In this document: positions 6,957-15,422 of the stretch, in pieces
Layout of the letters: each line of letters begins with the position of its first letter
Numbering within the stretch: the first letter of the stretch is position 1
Notes under the pieces: model-generated
Told to the model about the DNA's origin: nothing
Database searches by the model: none
Seen by the model: only the letters and a program-made list of their open reading frames with translations
Source of the DNA: G021776435 sp046756245
Lineage (GTDB): Bacteria; Pseudomonadota; Alphaproteobacteria; Caulobacterales; Parvularculaceae
Direction: 5' to 3'
DNA: 28,640 nucleotides
NCBI GenBank assembly: GCA_046756245.1
Contig: JBHHVZ010000034.1
Span: 1-28,640 of the forward strand
Position numbers and translations under genes: made by a program

Positions 6957-7039
6957 GCGCAGGGTTTGGGCCGGCCGGCTTGCGGCTGCGCCGGACGGGG
7001 CGAAATGTTCTATAGCCGCCACGCTTCTCCGCTAAAAGG
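6957..7039 (+). promoter_or_regulatory. SAM-II-like leader of metZ (candidate riboswitch)
   Basis: A six-pair stem GCGCAG/CTGCGC (6957-6962/6986-6991) closes a 23-base loop with GGTTTGGGCCGGCCGGCTTGC. From memory, this resembles the SAM-II loop pattern (GATTTG..CCGG..CTTGCA) known upstream of methionine genes in alphaproteobacteria. The 3' element GCTAAAAGG (7031-7039) matches the conserved SAM-II tail, and GGCCGG after it could pair with the loop to form the pseudoknot. The linker between stem and tail is about 40 bases, longer than the usual 10-15, and contains a TCTATAG that could instead be a -10. Recognition is by eye only. Confidence 0.4.
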
Positions 7040-7108
7040 CCGGAGCCGCCGGATGTTCCCATTCGGCCTTCGACGCCGGGCCCGCAACGACCGGCAAGGA
7101 TGTCGACC

Positions 7109-8323
7109 ATGTCGCCCCAGTCTTCGGATGAGTCATCCAGAAACGAAAATAGCTGGCGCCCGCGCACGAAAGCCGTGCGCGCCGGTCTCAACCGCGCCTT
7201 TCAGGAAACCAGCGAAGCGCTGTTCCTGACGTCGGGCTACGCCTATGAGGGACCCGAAGAGGCGGCCGCGCGTTTCGCCGGCGAGGCGCCGGGCTATATT
7301 TATTCGCGGTTTTCGAATCCCACGGTCGAGATGTTCGAACGCCGCCTCGCCGCGCTTGAAGGCGCCGCGCACGCCCGCGCGACCGCGACCGGCATGGCGG
7401 CGGTGACCGCGGCGCTTTTTTCGCAGCTTTCCGCCGGCGACCATATGGTCTCCTCGCGCGCGCTCTTTGGCTCATGCCGGTATGTTGCCGGCGATCTCGC
7501 CGCGCGCTTCGGGATTGAGACGAGTTTCGTCAACGGCGCCGACACGGACGCCTGGCGCGGCGCCGTTCGTCCGGAGACAAAAGTCTTCTTCCTCGAGACA
7601 CCGTCCAATCCGGGACTGCAGATCGTCGACATCGCCGCCGTCGCGGGAATCGCACATGAAGCCGGCGCGCGTTTCGTCGTCGACAATGTGTTCGCCACGC
7701 CTGTCCTGCAACGGCCGATCGAGCACGGAGCAGACATTGTCGTCTATTCCGCCACCAAGCATCTAGACGGCCAGGGCCGGGTTCTCGGCGGCGCGGTGCT
7801 TAGCGACGATGACGTCTTCGTCAACGACCAATTGCAGCCCTTTCTGCGCAACACCGGGCCGGCGCTCAGCCCGTTCAACGCCTGGGTGCTCGTAAAGGCG
7901 CTCGAAACGCTGGAGCTCAGGGTTATGGCGATGTGCGAAACGGCCGCAGCGCTCGCCAACCGGTTGGCCGAAGCGGGCGGGCCCGTAAAGCGTCTGCTCT
8001 ATCCCGGCCGCGCCGATCATCCGCAGGCGGATATTACACGCAAACAAATGACGGCGGGCGGATCGTTGATCGCCTTCGAACTCGATGGCGGTCAGGAAGC
8101 GGCGTTTCGTTTTTTGAATGCGCTTTCCCTGTTCGACGTATCGAACAATCTTGGCGACGCCAAGAGCCTCGCCACTCATCCGCGCACGACGACCCATTTT
8201 CGCCTCAGCGAAGAAGCCCGCCTCGAGCAGGGCGTTACGCCGGGTCTCGTGCGGCTTTCGGTCGGTCTTGAGGATTATGAGGACTTGTGGAACGATCTCT
8301 CGACGGCGTTAGACGTCGTATGA
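7109..8323 (+). CDS. metZ: O-succinylhomoserine sulfhydrylase (PLP-dependent)
   Basis: About 404 aa; Cys/Met metabolism PLP family. It joins O-succinylhomoserine and sulfide to give homocysteine in methionine synthesis. Family blocks are present: YSRFSNPTVEMFERRLAALE, ATATGMAAVTAAL, FLETPSNPGLQIVDI, VVDNVFATPVLQRPIEHGAD, the PLP-lysine segment VVYSATKHLDGQGRVLGGAV, and RLSVGLEDYEDL. The text is closer to MetZ than to cystathionine gamma-synthase. The ATG at 7109 has AAGGA eight bases upstream. An ATG at 7100 is in frame but too close to that site. The stop overlaps a possible apaG ATG (ATGA at 8320-8323), so the two are probably one transcript. Confidence 0.92.
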   Translation: MSPQSSDESSRNENSWRPRTKAVRAGLNRAFQETSEALFLTSGYAYEGPEEAAARFAGEAPGYIYSRFSNPTVEMFERRLAALEGAAHARATATGMAAVTAALFSQLSAGDHMVSSRALFGSCRYVAGDLAARFGIETSFVNGADTDAWRGAVRPETKVFFLETPSNPGLQIVDIAAVAGIAHEAGARFVVDNVFATPVLQRPIEHGADIVVYSATKHLDGQGRVLGGAVLSDDDVFVNDQLQPFLRNTGPALSPFNAWVLVKALETLELRVMAMCETAAALANRLAEAGGPVKRLLYPGRADHPQADITRKQMTAGGSLIAFELDGGQEAAFRFLNALSLFDVSNNLGDAKSLATHPRTTTHFRLSEEARLEQGVTPGLVRLSVGLEDYEDLWNDLSTALDVV

Positions 8324-8373
8324 ATAGAATAAATGTTAACGCGGGCGAGCGGGCCGCGGACGGAGTTGCAGCC

Positions 8374-8766
8374 ATGTATGAGCGCATAACACGGGGAATT
8401 CACGTCAGCGTGGCGCCGAACTATCTCGAGGACCAGTCGGACCCGATGGAGGGCCGGTATGTCTGGGCTTACACCGTGCGCATCGACAATCGTTCGAGCG
8501 AGATCGTTCGTCTGCGCACCCGCTATTGGCGCATAACGGACGCCATGGGGTACACCGAAGAAGTGGAAGGCGACGGCGTCGTCGGCGAGCAGCCTGTCAT
8601 TCATCCAGGCGAAGGATTCGAATACACCTCCGGCGCGCCGTTATCGACGCCGTCGGGCCTGATGGTCGGCAGCTACCGCATGGAAACCGCAAACGGCGAA
8701 TTCTTCGACGTCGACATCCCCGCATTCTCTCTCGACAGCCCCCACGAATTGCGCCAAGTCCACTAA
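8374..8766 (+). CDS. apaG: ApaG-domain protein
   Basis: 130 aa, the usual ApaG length. Single ApaG (FN3-like beta-sandwich) domain: YERITRGIHVSVAPNYL, VWAYTVRIDNRS, the RYWRITDAMG block, GDGVVGEQPVIHPGEGFEYT, and GSYRMETANGEFFDVDIPAF. ApaG is linked to Co2+/Mg2+ tolerance in Salmonella and the domain recurs in F-box proteins; its biochemical role is unsettled. The ATG at 8374 is chosen because homology starts there, with GGAG upstream. An ATG at 8320 overlapping the metZ stop (ATGA) would add 18 non-conserved residues and remains possible. It sits directly behind metZ. Confidence 0.9.
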   Translation: MYERITRGIHVSVAPNYLEDQSDPMEGRYVWAYTVRIDNRSSEIVRLRTRYWRITDAMGYTEEVEGDGVVGEQPVIHPGEGFEYTSGAPLSTPSGLMVGSYRMETANGEFFDVDIPAFSLDSPHELRQVH

Positions 8767-8796
8767 CTTGAGCCAACCACGCGCGGTTGAACCGTT

Positions 8797-10269
8797 ATGC
8801 CAAATCTTCGGCCTGTCCTTCTGGTGACAGGCGCGCTGGTCGCAGTGCTGGGCCTGTTGATGCTCATTCCGATGACCGCCGATCTTCTGGCGCGCGACCC
8901 GCATCACCGGCCGGACTGGGGCGCGTTCGCGGCCGGCGCCATTCTTTCCGTTTTCTGCGGGGGCGGCGCGGCGGCGGCGTCATGGGGTCGCATTCAATCC
9001 CTCAGTACACGGCAGGCTTTTCTGTTGACGGCGTCGAGCTGGTTCTTTCTCGCCGCCTTCGCAGCCATTCCCTTCACGATGGGCAGGCTCGGGCTTAATT
9101 ACATTGACGCATTCTTCGAAGCAATGTCGGGAATCACCACGACCGGCTCGACTGTCGTTTCCGGTCTCGACGACGCCCCGCCCGGATTTTTGCTGTGGCG
9201 ATCGATGCTGCAATGGCTCGGCGGCGTCGGCGTCATCATCATGGCGTTTGCCGTATTGCCGGCGCTTAAAGTCGGCGGCATGCAGCTTTTCAAAATCGAA
9301 GCCTGGGACACGTCTGAAAAATTCATCGCCAACGCCGGACAGTATTCGCTCGGCCTAACCAGCATCTATGTTTTTTTTACAATGCTTTGCGCATTACTGC
9401 TTTGGGGATTCGGGATGCCCGCCTTTGACGCGGTCAATCACGCCATGACCACAATGTCCACCGGCGGTTATTCGACAAGGGACGCATCGATAGGCGCCTT
9501 CCTGATGGAAGACGGCCCGCCGTTTGATCTGATTATTGCGACATTCATGATCGTCGGCAGTCTGCCGTTCGGGATCTTTCTCATAATCGTAATGCGCGGC
9601 GCCTGGCGGCGATTTTTCGCCGATAGCCAGATCCGATTTTTTCTGACGTCGATCGCAATTTTGACCATTGTAATTTCTCCGTTGGTTATCGGATATTATG
9701 AGAGCGACGCCTTTACGGCGTTCAGGATAGCGGTTTTCAATGTCGTCTCCATTCTAACCGGCACTGGCTATTCGAGCGCGGACTACGATCAGTGGGGAAC
9801 GTTCGCTATCGCGTTCTTTTTCAGCATAATGTTTATCGGCGGCTGCGCCGGCTCGACCTCATGCGGCATGAAGATTTTCCGGTTTCAGGTGGCGCTCGCT
9901 GCATTGAGGGTTTATTCGCGCCGGCTTGCGCATCCGAACGGAGTATTCGTCGCCCATTACAACGGCCGGCCGCTGACGAACGACGTGTTCGTGTCGGTGC
10001 TGAGCTTTTTCTTCGTCTATTTCGCGACCTTCGCGACGCTCGCCGTGCTGCTTTCGGGATTCGGCCTCGACAGCCTGACGGCGATCTCCTCGGCCGGTAC
10101 AGCGATCGCCAATGTCGGCCCTGGCCTTGGAGACATTGTCGGGCCGGCCGGCAATTTCGCATCGTTGCCCGACGGCGCGAAGCTCGTTATGGCGGCCGGC
10201 ATGCTGCTCGGCCGGCTGGAGCTTTTCACCGTTCTCGTGCTGTTTTCGCCGGCGTTCTGGCGCGGATAA
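8797..10269 (+). CDS. trkH: TrkH/KtrB-family potassium uptake channel subunit
   Basis: 490 aa, about ten membrane spans. The four selectivity-filter segments of the Trk/Ktr family are visible: TTTGSTVVSG (about 115), MSTGGYSTRD, TGTGYSSADY and IANVGPGLGD. AMSGITTTGS with QWLGGVGVIIMAFAVLP is typical of TrkH. It imports K+ across the inner membrane with a cytoplasmic TrkA regulator, which is not in this window. It begins 30 bases after apaG, so it may be in the same transcript. The ribosome site is weak; an AACC/GGTT repeat lies in the short spacer. Confidence 0.92.
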   Translation: MPNLRPVLLVTGALVAVLGLLMLIPMTADLLARDPHHRPDWGAFAAGAILSVFCGGGAAAASWGRIQSLSTRQAFLLTASSWFFLAAFAAIPFTMGRLGLNYIDAFFEAMSGITTTGSTVVSGLDDAPPGFLLWRSMLQWLGGVGVIIMAFAVLPALKVGGMQLFKIEAWDTSEKFIANAGQYSLGLTSIYVFFTMLCALLLWGFGMPAFDAVNHAMTTMSTGGYSTRDASIGAFLMEDGPPFDLIIATFMIVGSLPFGIFLIIVMRGAWRRFFADSQIRFFLTSIAILTIVISPLVIGYYESDAFTAFRIAVFNVVSILTGTGYSSADYDQWGTFAIAFFFSIMFIGGCAGSTSCGMKIFRFQVALAALRVYSRRLAHPNGVFVAHYNGRPLTNDVFVSVLSFFFVYFATFATLAVLLSGFGLDSLTAISSAGTAIANVGPGLGDIVGPAGNFASLPDGAKLVMAAGMLLGRLELFTVLVLFSPAFWRG

Positions 10270-10326
10270 CGGCGGCCCTTCCACCCTGGCGGATCACCGG
10301 CGCGCCGGACCCCGGCGGAGCGCCGT

Positions 10327-10382
10327 CCCGCCTTGACTCGGGGGACCGGGAGGGCGACGTTCGGGGGCGAAGACAAGGCGGG
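10327..10382. repeat. 9-bp inverted repeat in the trkH downstream spacer
   Basis: CCCGCCTTG (10327-10335) and CAAGGCGGG (10374-10382) are exact complements enclosing 38 G-rich bases. The spacer of 137 bases has no T-run, so this is not an obvious terminator. It ends 24 bases before the next ATG. Confidence 0.55.
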
Positions 10383-10406
10383 TTCAGGGGATTTCGGGGG
10401 ATCGCC

Positions 10407-11744
10407 ATGCCGGAGCATGAGGACTTTCTGCGCCTTGCCGCCGTGCTGGTCGCGGCGGCGCTGTTCGGCGCGTTGATCGCCTATCCGGAAGCCGGACCCC
10501 GCTATGTGGAGAAAACAACGGCGGCGATGGCCGACGCCGCGCCGGAGCGCGACTCCCTCTCCTCAAAGGCCTGCCCGATCGGCGAGGCGCCTTTGTCGGG
10601 TCCGTTCGCCCCGACCGCCGACGTGTTGAGCGTTTCGCCGCTTGGCGGCGTCACCGCGCCGGGCGAGCCGCTGCCGGCGCCTTACTTGCGCGTCAATACG
10701 CGTTCGGGCGAGACCGCTTTCGAGCGACGCGTCACCAAAGCGCTGGCGCCGGCGCGCGCAGACATCATCGCGCTCGAGCGGCGCATCGAACGCGACGGCG
10801 ACGGACGCGCGGCGGCCCGATCCTGGACCGTCTATCTGATGCCCTGCAAGGACGTTTCGATTTACTATGACCGGCTCGACAGCATCAACGACAAATTGCT
10901 TGAGCGCGCCGGCGGGCTCGCCGCCTTCAACGAACTCGGCGGGCCGGATCACATCGCGCTTGAGACAAGGCTGCGCGTTTACGCCGGCGAGGCGATCGGA
11001 ACGGCGGACGGTTTCGACGTCGGCCTTCACGACCTCGCCGCCGCGCCGACGGCCATGGCGCGGCCGGAACGCTATCGTTCGAACCCGTACGCGCGCGCCG
11101 ACATCTTCGATGCGCCGGCGTCGCTGATCAGCGCGATCACCAGGGACTTAAGCCGGGCGCGTTGCGCCATCGACTATCTTCCCGGCGATCTGCGCGAGGA
11201 ATGGGCGGCGAAGCTCGGCGACGCCTGGGGTATGCGCCGTGCGAAAGGAGAAAACGCCTGTCGCGCCGCGCTCGCCGATATTCCGGGTACGGCGCAGGGC
11301 GCATGGTTTACCGACGCCTCTCACAATGCGACGACGTCGAAGGTCAGCGCCATCGCGCTCGCCGCTGATTCGATCGATCCGAAGCGCCTTATCTTCGCCC
11401 TGCACGGACGCCTGCCGTCGCTGACGCCGGACCTCATCGGCCTAGCCCCGATGCTCAAAGACGAGCGGGCGGCCGCCGCCAAAGACTTTCTCACCTTCGA
11501 CATCGGAAGCGGGCGGATCAATCGTCCTTTCAGCGAAATCCGCGACGACAGGGTCTACTGTTACGAACGCCTGCGCGCCAATTTTGTCGGGCCGAAGATC
11601 TATGGAATTATTCTCGTTCAACAGGACCGCGCGCCGGGCGGCGCGGATATCCTGAGGATTGAGGCTCGCGGCGACGCGCTTTCCTGCATAGACCTCCCCG
11701 AGCCTTGGGCCTTCACCGGCGACGAGACCGTGTTTTACCGGTAA
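10407..11744 (+). CDS. Membrane-anchored protein of unknown function
   Basis: 445 aa; not recognised. One N-terminal hydrophobic helix (about residues 9-27) suggests export with a signal anchor. The periplasmic part has six cysteines spread through it (in KACPIG, LMPCKD, ARCAID, ENACRA, VYCYER, LSCIDL), an even number that suggests disulfides. The segment TAQGAWFTDASHNATT to YCYERL looks like a beta-rich C-terminal domain. The ATG at 10407 has a GGGGG ribosome site. The frame stays open far upstream into trkH, but that part is on a different frame from the trkH protein and is ignored. It follows trkH on the same strand. Confidence 0.75.
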   Translation: MPEHEDFLRLAAVLVAAALFGALIAYPEAGPRYVEKTTAAMADAAPERDSLSSKACPIGEAPLSGPFAPTADVLSVSPLGGVTAPGEPLPAPYLRVNTRSGETAFERRVTKALAPARADIIALERRIERDGDGRAAARSWTVYLMPCKDVSIYYDRLDSINDKLLERAGGLAAFNELGGPDHIALETRLRVYAGEAIGTADGFDVGLHDLAAAPTAMARPERYRSNPYARADIFDAPASLISAITRDLSRARCAIDYLPGDLREEWAAKLGDAWGMRRAKGENACRAALADIPGTAQGAWFTDASHNATTSKVSAIALAADSIDPKRLIFALHGRLPSLTPDLIGLAPMLKDERAAAAKDFLTFDIGSGRINRPFSEIRDDRVYCYERLRANFVGPKIYGIILVQQDRAPGGADILRIEARGDALSCIDLPEPWAFTGDETVFYR

Positions 11745-11792
11745 GGCGAACGCCGCGCGGCCGGCGCTTCGATGCAGGATGTTCGCGCCGGG

Positions 11793-11993
11793 TCAGAAAT
11801 CGACCGCGCGCCCGCCCCGCTCCCAGTCGCCATAGCGGGTCGGCTCGGCGCCTTTCGGACCGCCGATTTCGTTCGGGCGTTTTTCCTTTGCCGCAGCGCT
11901 GCGGCGGGCTTCGGCCTCTTCAATCGCGCGGCGGGCGGCGGGCGGCAGCGTCTTTTCAGGCGCGTCGGCGGCGGATTCGGGATCTTTGCTCAT
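11793..11993 (-). CDS. DUF1674 protein, SdhAF4-like succinate dehydrogenase assembly factor
   Basis: 66 aa. The C-terminus RPNEIGGPKGAEPTRYGDWE followed by RGGRAVDF is the hallmark of DUF1674, the bacterial relative of SDHAF4. In eukaryotes SDHAF4 binds flavinated SdhA and promotes its assembly; the bacterial role is inferred from that. The N-terminal half is Ala/Glu-rich and probably helical or disordered. Start at 11993 (MSKDPES) fits family length. The longer frame upstream is antisense to htpX. It diverges from htpX with 66 bases between starts. sdh genes are not in the window. Confidence 0.85.
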   Translation of the reverse strand: MSKDPESAADAPEKTLPPAARRAIEEAEARRSAAAKEKRPNEIGGPKGAEPTRYGDWERGGRAVDF

Positions 11994-12059
11994 ATTGAAG
12001 CTCTTGCGCGGGCCCACATATAGAACAGGCGGAGGTTCAGGCAAAGGAAGCGGCAAGCG

Positions 12060-12971
12060 ATGAACGTTTTCAGGACAGGCATTCTTTTGGCGGCTTTGAC
12101 GGCGCTGTTCGGCGCTGTGGGCTATCTGCTCGGCGGCGCCGGCGGGATGGTTCTGGCGCTCCTCTTCGCAGCGGGAATGAATTTCTTCGCTTACTGGAAC
12201 GCCGACAAGATCGTCCTTCGGATGTACCGGGCCGAAGCGGTCGACGAAAACCACGCCTCGGGCGCGGTGCGCCGTTACGCCGATATCGTGCGCGCGCTCG
12301 CCGTCCAGGCCGGCCTGCCGAAGCCAAAGGTTTATGTTATCGCGTCCGATCAGCCCAACGCCTTCGCCACCGGGCGCAACCCGGAAAATGCTGCTGTAGC
12401 AGCAACGACGGGCCTGCTGCGCATGCTGAGCGACGAGGAAATCGTCGGAGTCATGGCGCATGAGCTGGCGCATGTGAAAAATCGCGACACGCTGACCATG
12501 ACGGTGACCGCGACGATCGCCGGCGCGATCACCATGCTGGCGAATTTCGCCCTTTTCTTCGGCGGCAACCGCAACAATGGCGGCGGCATTATCGGCGCGC
12601 TGGCGATCATGATCCTGGCCCCGATGGCGGCGGCGCTCGTGCAGATGGCGATCAGCCGCACGCGCGAATACGAAGCCGACCGGGTGGGCGCCGAGATCTG
12701 CGGACGGCCGGACTGGCTCGCCTCGGCGCTAGACAAGATCAGCCGCGGTGCGGCGCGCATTCCCAACGCCTACGCCGAACGCCATCCCGAAACCGGCCAA
12801 TTGATGATCATAAACCCGCTCTCGGGACGCGGTCGCGACAATCTGTTTTCGACCCACCCGGCGACCCGGAACCGCATCGACCGGCTTTTGGAAATGGCCG
12901 GCGGCGGAGGCCGGCCGCTCGACGAAGGCCCTTCGCTTTTCGAGGCGCCCCGCCGCGGCCCCTGGGGTTGA
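12060..12971 (+). CDS. htpX: HtpX zinc metalloprotease (M48)
   Basis: 303 aa. Two N-terminal membrane helices (4-24, 27-45), the zinc motif HELAH (H134, E135, H138), two further helices around 145-200 and the third ligand in REYEADRVGAE. It is an inner-membrane protease that degrades misfolded membrane proteins, acting alongside FtsH. The VIASDQPNAFATGRNPENAA segment is typical of HtpX. AAGGAAG lies ten bases before the ATG. The C-terminus is a short Gly/Pro-rich tail. Confidence 0.94.
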   Translation: MNVFRTGILLAALTALFGAVGYLLGGAGGMVLALLFAAGMNFFAYWNADKIVLRMYRAEAVDENHASGAVRRYADIVRALAVQAGLPKPKVYVIASDQPNAFATGRNPENAAVAATTGLLRMLSDEEIVGVMAHELAHVKNRDTLTMTVTATIAGAITMLANFALFFGGNRNNGGGIIGALAIMILAPMAAALVQMAISRTREYEADRVGAEICGRPDWLASALDKISRGAARIPNAYAERHPETGQLMIINPLSGRGRDNLFSTHPATRNRIDRLLEMAGGGGRPLDEGPSLFEAPRRGPWG

Positions 12972-13108
12972 GAGCTGAAACCCGCTAATTTCAAACGATT
13001 GTGACGGCGATAGGAGGCATTTTAAACGTCGCCTAAGCCCCCTCTTTACGACGCTCCTTTACCGTACCGGCGTTGGTCCAGGATCTGTAATTAAGGGGCG
13101 CCCGCCCA

Positions 13109-13885
13109 GTGCGTATGGACTTCGCCACTATCGGCGGCATCGTCGCCGGGTTCTTCGTCGTCGGTCTCGCCATCGCCATGAGCGGCGCGGTGGCGGTGTT
13201 TTTCAATGCGCCGAGCTTTTTGATCGTCATCGGCGGGGCGATTTCAGCCACTGTGCTGCGGTTTCCCATCAACCAGGTGGTCGCTGCGCTATTGACCGGC
13301 GCGCGCATCGCATTCCTCAATCATCAGAAGGCCCCGCGCGATCTTCTCGAAGAAGTGCGCGGGCTCGCCAATATCGCCCGCCGGCAGGGTCCGATGGGGC
13401 TCGAGCGCGTCGCCGTTTCCGACCCGTTCCTCGCTCGCGGCAAACAGATGATCGCCGACGGGCTGCCAACCGATCATCTGCGCGAGCAACTCACCCGCGA
13501 GCGTGAACTTGAGATCCAGCGGCTGGTGGAAGGCGAAAAGATTTTCCGCTCTATCGGCGAAGCCGCCCCCGCCTTCGGCATGATCGGCACCATTGTGGGT
13601 CTGGTGAAAATGCTCTGGACCATGGACGACCCGTCGACCATCGGCCCGTCGATGGCGATAGCGCTCCTGACGACGCTTTACGGCGCGCTTGTCGCCTACG
13701 TGATCGCGCTCCCCGTCGCCGACAAGCTTGCCTTGAAGCTCGAGGCGCAGGAGACCAATCTCTCGCTCATCATCGACGGGCTCTGTCAGGTGGCCGACCG
13801 CCGCTCGCCCGATGCGATCACCGACATGCTGATCGTCTATCTGCCCGAAAAGGCTCGCGGTCCCTTCGCGGCGGCGCCGGCATGA
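13109..13885 (+). CDS. motA: MotA/PomA-type flagellar stator subunit
   Basis: 258 aa, four membrane helices. PomA-like features: MDFATIGGIVAGF at the start, SFLIVIGGAISATVLRFP, and the proline-containing SIGEAAPAFGMIGTIVGLVK of helix 3 followed by LLTTLYGALVAYVIALPVADKL of helix 4. With MotB it forms the ion-driven stator. The sequence is closer to the PomA (sodium) type than E. coli MotA, but ion choice cannot be read safely. GTG at 13109 has AAGGGGC at ideal distance; ATG at 13115 is six bases later. The stop overlaps motB (ATGA). Confidence 0.9.
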   Translation: MRMDFATIGGIVAGFFVVGLAIAMSGAVAVFFNAPSFLIVIGGAISATVLRFPINQVVAALLTGARIAFLNHQKAPRDLLEEVRGLANIARRQGPMGLERVAVSDPFLARGKQMIADGLPTDHLREQLTRERELEIQRLVEGEKIFRSIGEAAPAFGMIGTIVGLVKMLWTMDDPSTIGPSMAIALLTTLYGALVAYVIALPVADKLALKLEAQETNLSLIIDGLCQVADRRSPDAITDMLIVYLPEKARGPFAAAPA

Positions 13886-14721
13886 TGATGCGCGACAGCA
13901 GACCGCGGCCGGCCGGCGGGTGGCTGATCACCTACGCCGACCTGATGACGATCCTCGTCTGTTTCTTTGTGCTGATCATTTCCTATTCGATCCAGGACCA
14001 GGTGAAGCTCGAAGTGGTCGCCGGCTCGATGCGCGACGCCTTCGGCGTTGCGGAGAAGCGCCGCTACGCCGGCGACTACGAGCTTGAGGGAACGCCTGAA
14101 CAGCGCCAGCCGGGCAATATCCGCCCGACCCCGATGCCTAGCGCCAGCGGCCTTGTGGAAACGCTTTCCGCGCGGCCTGCGGCCGGCGCGGAAGGCCGCA
14201 AAGGCGCGTTTGAGACCGCCGACGCCGATCGGCGCCGGTTCGAAGAAATCCGCGAGGCGTTCGAGAAAGCCATTCTCACCCACCCGCTCCTGAAGGATTC
14301 GTCCGATGCGGTAACCGTTAGCCTCGTCGAGGACGGACTGCAGGTGGTGTTCGTGGACACGGAAGGCCGGCCCATGTTCGAAACCGGCGCCGCCGAACCG
14401 ACACCGCGGGCCCGCGCGCTGCTTGAAGAAGCCGCAAGAATTCTCGCGCCCCTGCCCAACCGCATCGCCATAGAGGGCCACGCAGACGCAACGGGTTCGG
14501 GCGCGAATTATTCGCCTTTCGACCTCACTGCGGCGCGCGCAAACGCCGCCCGGCGCATTCTCGAGGAAGCCGGCTTTCCCGCCGAGCGCATCGCCGGGGT
14601 GACGGGCCGCGGCGCGGCCGATCCTCTCTATCCGGAAGACCCCTATCGGGCCGGCAACCGCCGCATTGAAATCACGCTTGAACCGGCGGCGCCGTTGTTG
14701 CCTCCAGAGCGGTCGCTTTAG
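13882..14721 (+). CDS. motB: MotB/PomB-type flagellar stator subunit
   Basis: 279 aa. A single N-terminal helix WLITYADLMTILVCFFVL contains the ion-binding aspartate (D20). A plug/linker region follows, then an OmpA-like peptidoglycan-binding domain (about 150-270) with IAIEGHADATGSG, LTAARANAARRIL and a closing AGNRRIEITL. The cytoplasmic N-terminus is short. It overlaps motA by four bases, giving translational coupling. There are no other flagellar genes in the window. It converges with the HAD gene, and the two coding ends overlap by four bases (14718-14721). Confidence 0.92.
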   Translation: MMMRDSRPRPAGGWLITYADLMTILVCFFVLIISYSIQDQVKLEVVAGSMRDAFGVAEKRRYAGDYELEGTPEQRQPGNIRPTPMPSASGLVETLSARPAAGAEGRKGAFETADADRRRFEEIREAFEKAILTHPLLKDSSDAVTVSLVEDGLQVVFVDTEGRPMFETGAAEPTPRARALLEEAARILAPLPNRIAIEGHADATGSGANYSPFDLTAARANAARRILEEAGFPAERIAGVTGRGAADPLYPEDPYRAGNRRIEITLEPAAPLLPPERSL

Positions 14722-15395
14722 GCTCTTGCTCTCACAATCTGCTGCACCACATCGGCCAGCGTCTCGCCGGTGAAATCCGGCGCGGTCATGAAGGCCGGAT
14801 AGCGCTGTCCGCGCGCGACGAACGCGCCCTTTAGCCCGGCCTCCTTGGCGCCGTGCACGTCCCAGGCGTGCGCGGCGGCCATCACCGCCTCGCCGGGATG
14901 CAGCTCCGCGGCGGCGACGGCGCGCTGATAGATTTCAGGCTGCGGCTTGAACGCGTCCCAGTCCTCGACCGAAAAAATTTTCTCGACCAGACCGTCGATT
15001 CCTGCATTTGAGAGCAACGCTGAAGTTCCCGCCGTCGCTCCATTGCTCAGCGCGAACAGGCGAAAACCCGCCTCATGCAACAGAGTGTAGGCCGGAACAG
15101 TATCCGAATGCGGCGGCAGTTTAGCAAACCCGGCGAGCAGCGCGTCGCGGCGCTCCGAGGACAGGACAAGCGCTTCCTGCGCCGCCAGTTCGTCGAGATT
15201 GAACGCCAATACGTCGCGGAACCTGGCGAAGGAGCCGGAAGCGGCGAGCGCGAACCCGTCGCGCAGGGAGCGTGCGAACCAGATGTCGAACGCGCCCGGC
15301 GAAAACCCCGCTTCAGCCATCGCCGCACGCTGCGGCTCGAGTGAAAAACACGTTTCGATAATGTCGAAAACGACCGCCTTGATCGCGCGCGCCAT
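14718..15395 (-). CDS. HAD hydrolase, type II haloacid dehalogenase-like
   Basis: 225 aa. Motif I is VVFDIIETCF: the nucleophile Asp is present, but the second Asp of phosphatases is replaced, as in L-2-haloacid dehalogenases. ALSNG (motif II), FKPQPEIY (Lys of motif III) and HAWDVHGAKEAG (motif IV Asp) follow, with a helical cap between. The dehalogenase Asn-x-x-Asp pair shows His in place of Asn (AAHAWD), so the actual substrate is uncertain. GAGAGG precedes the ATG. It lies 27 bases after the polA stop on the same strand and may be co-transcribed. Confidence 0.85.
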   Translation of the reverse strand: MARAIKAVVFDIIETCFSLEPQRAAMAEAGFSPGAFDIWFARSLRDGFALAASGSFARFRDVLAFNLDELAAQEALVLSSERRDALLAGFAKLPPHSDTVPAYTLLHEAGFRLFALSNGATAGTSALLSNAGIDGLVEKIFSVEDWDAFKPQPEIYQRAVAAAELHPGEAVMAAAHAWDVHGAKEAGLKGAFVARGQRYPAFMTAPDFTGETLADVVQQIVRARA

Positions 15396-15422
15396 AAGAC
15401 CTCTCTTTCGGGCCGGTTCGTC

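Noticed and set aside
9792..10406. Upstream extension of the unknown protein into trkH
   Set aside because: It is out of frame with the TrkH filter segments and composed of arginine-rich shadow sequence. The ATG at 10407 has its own ribosome site.
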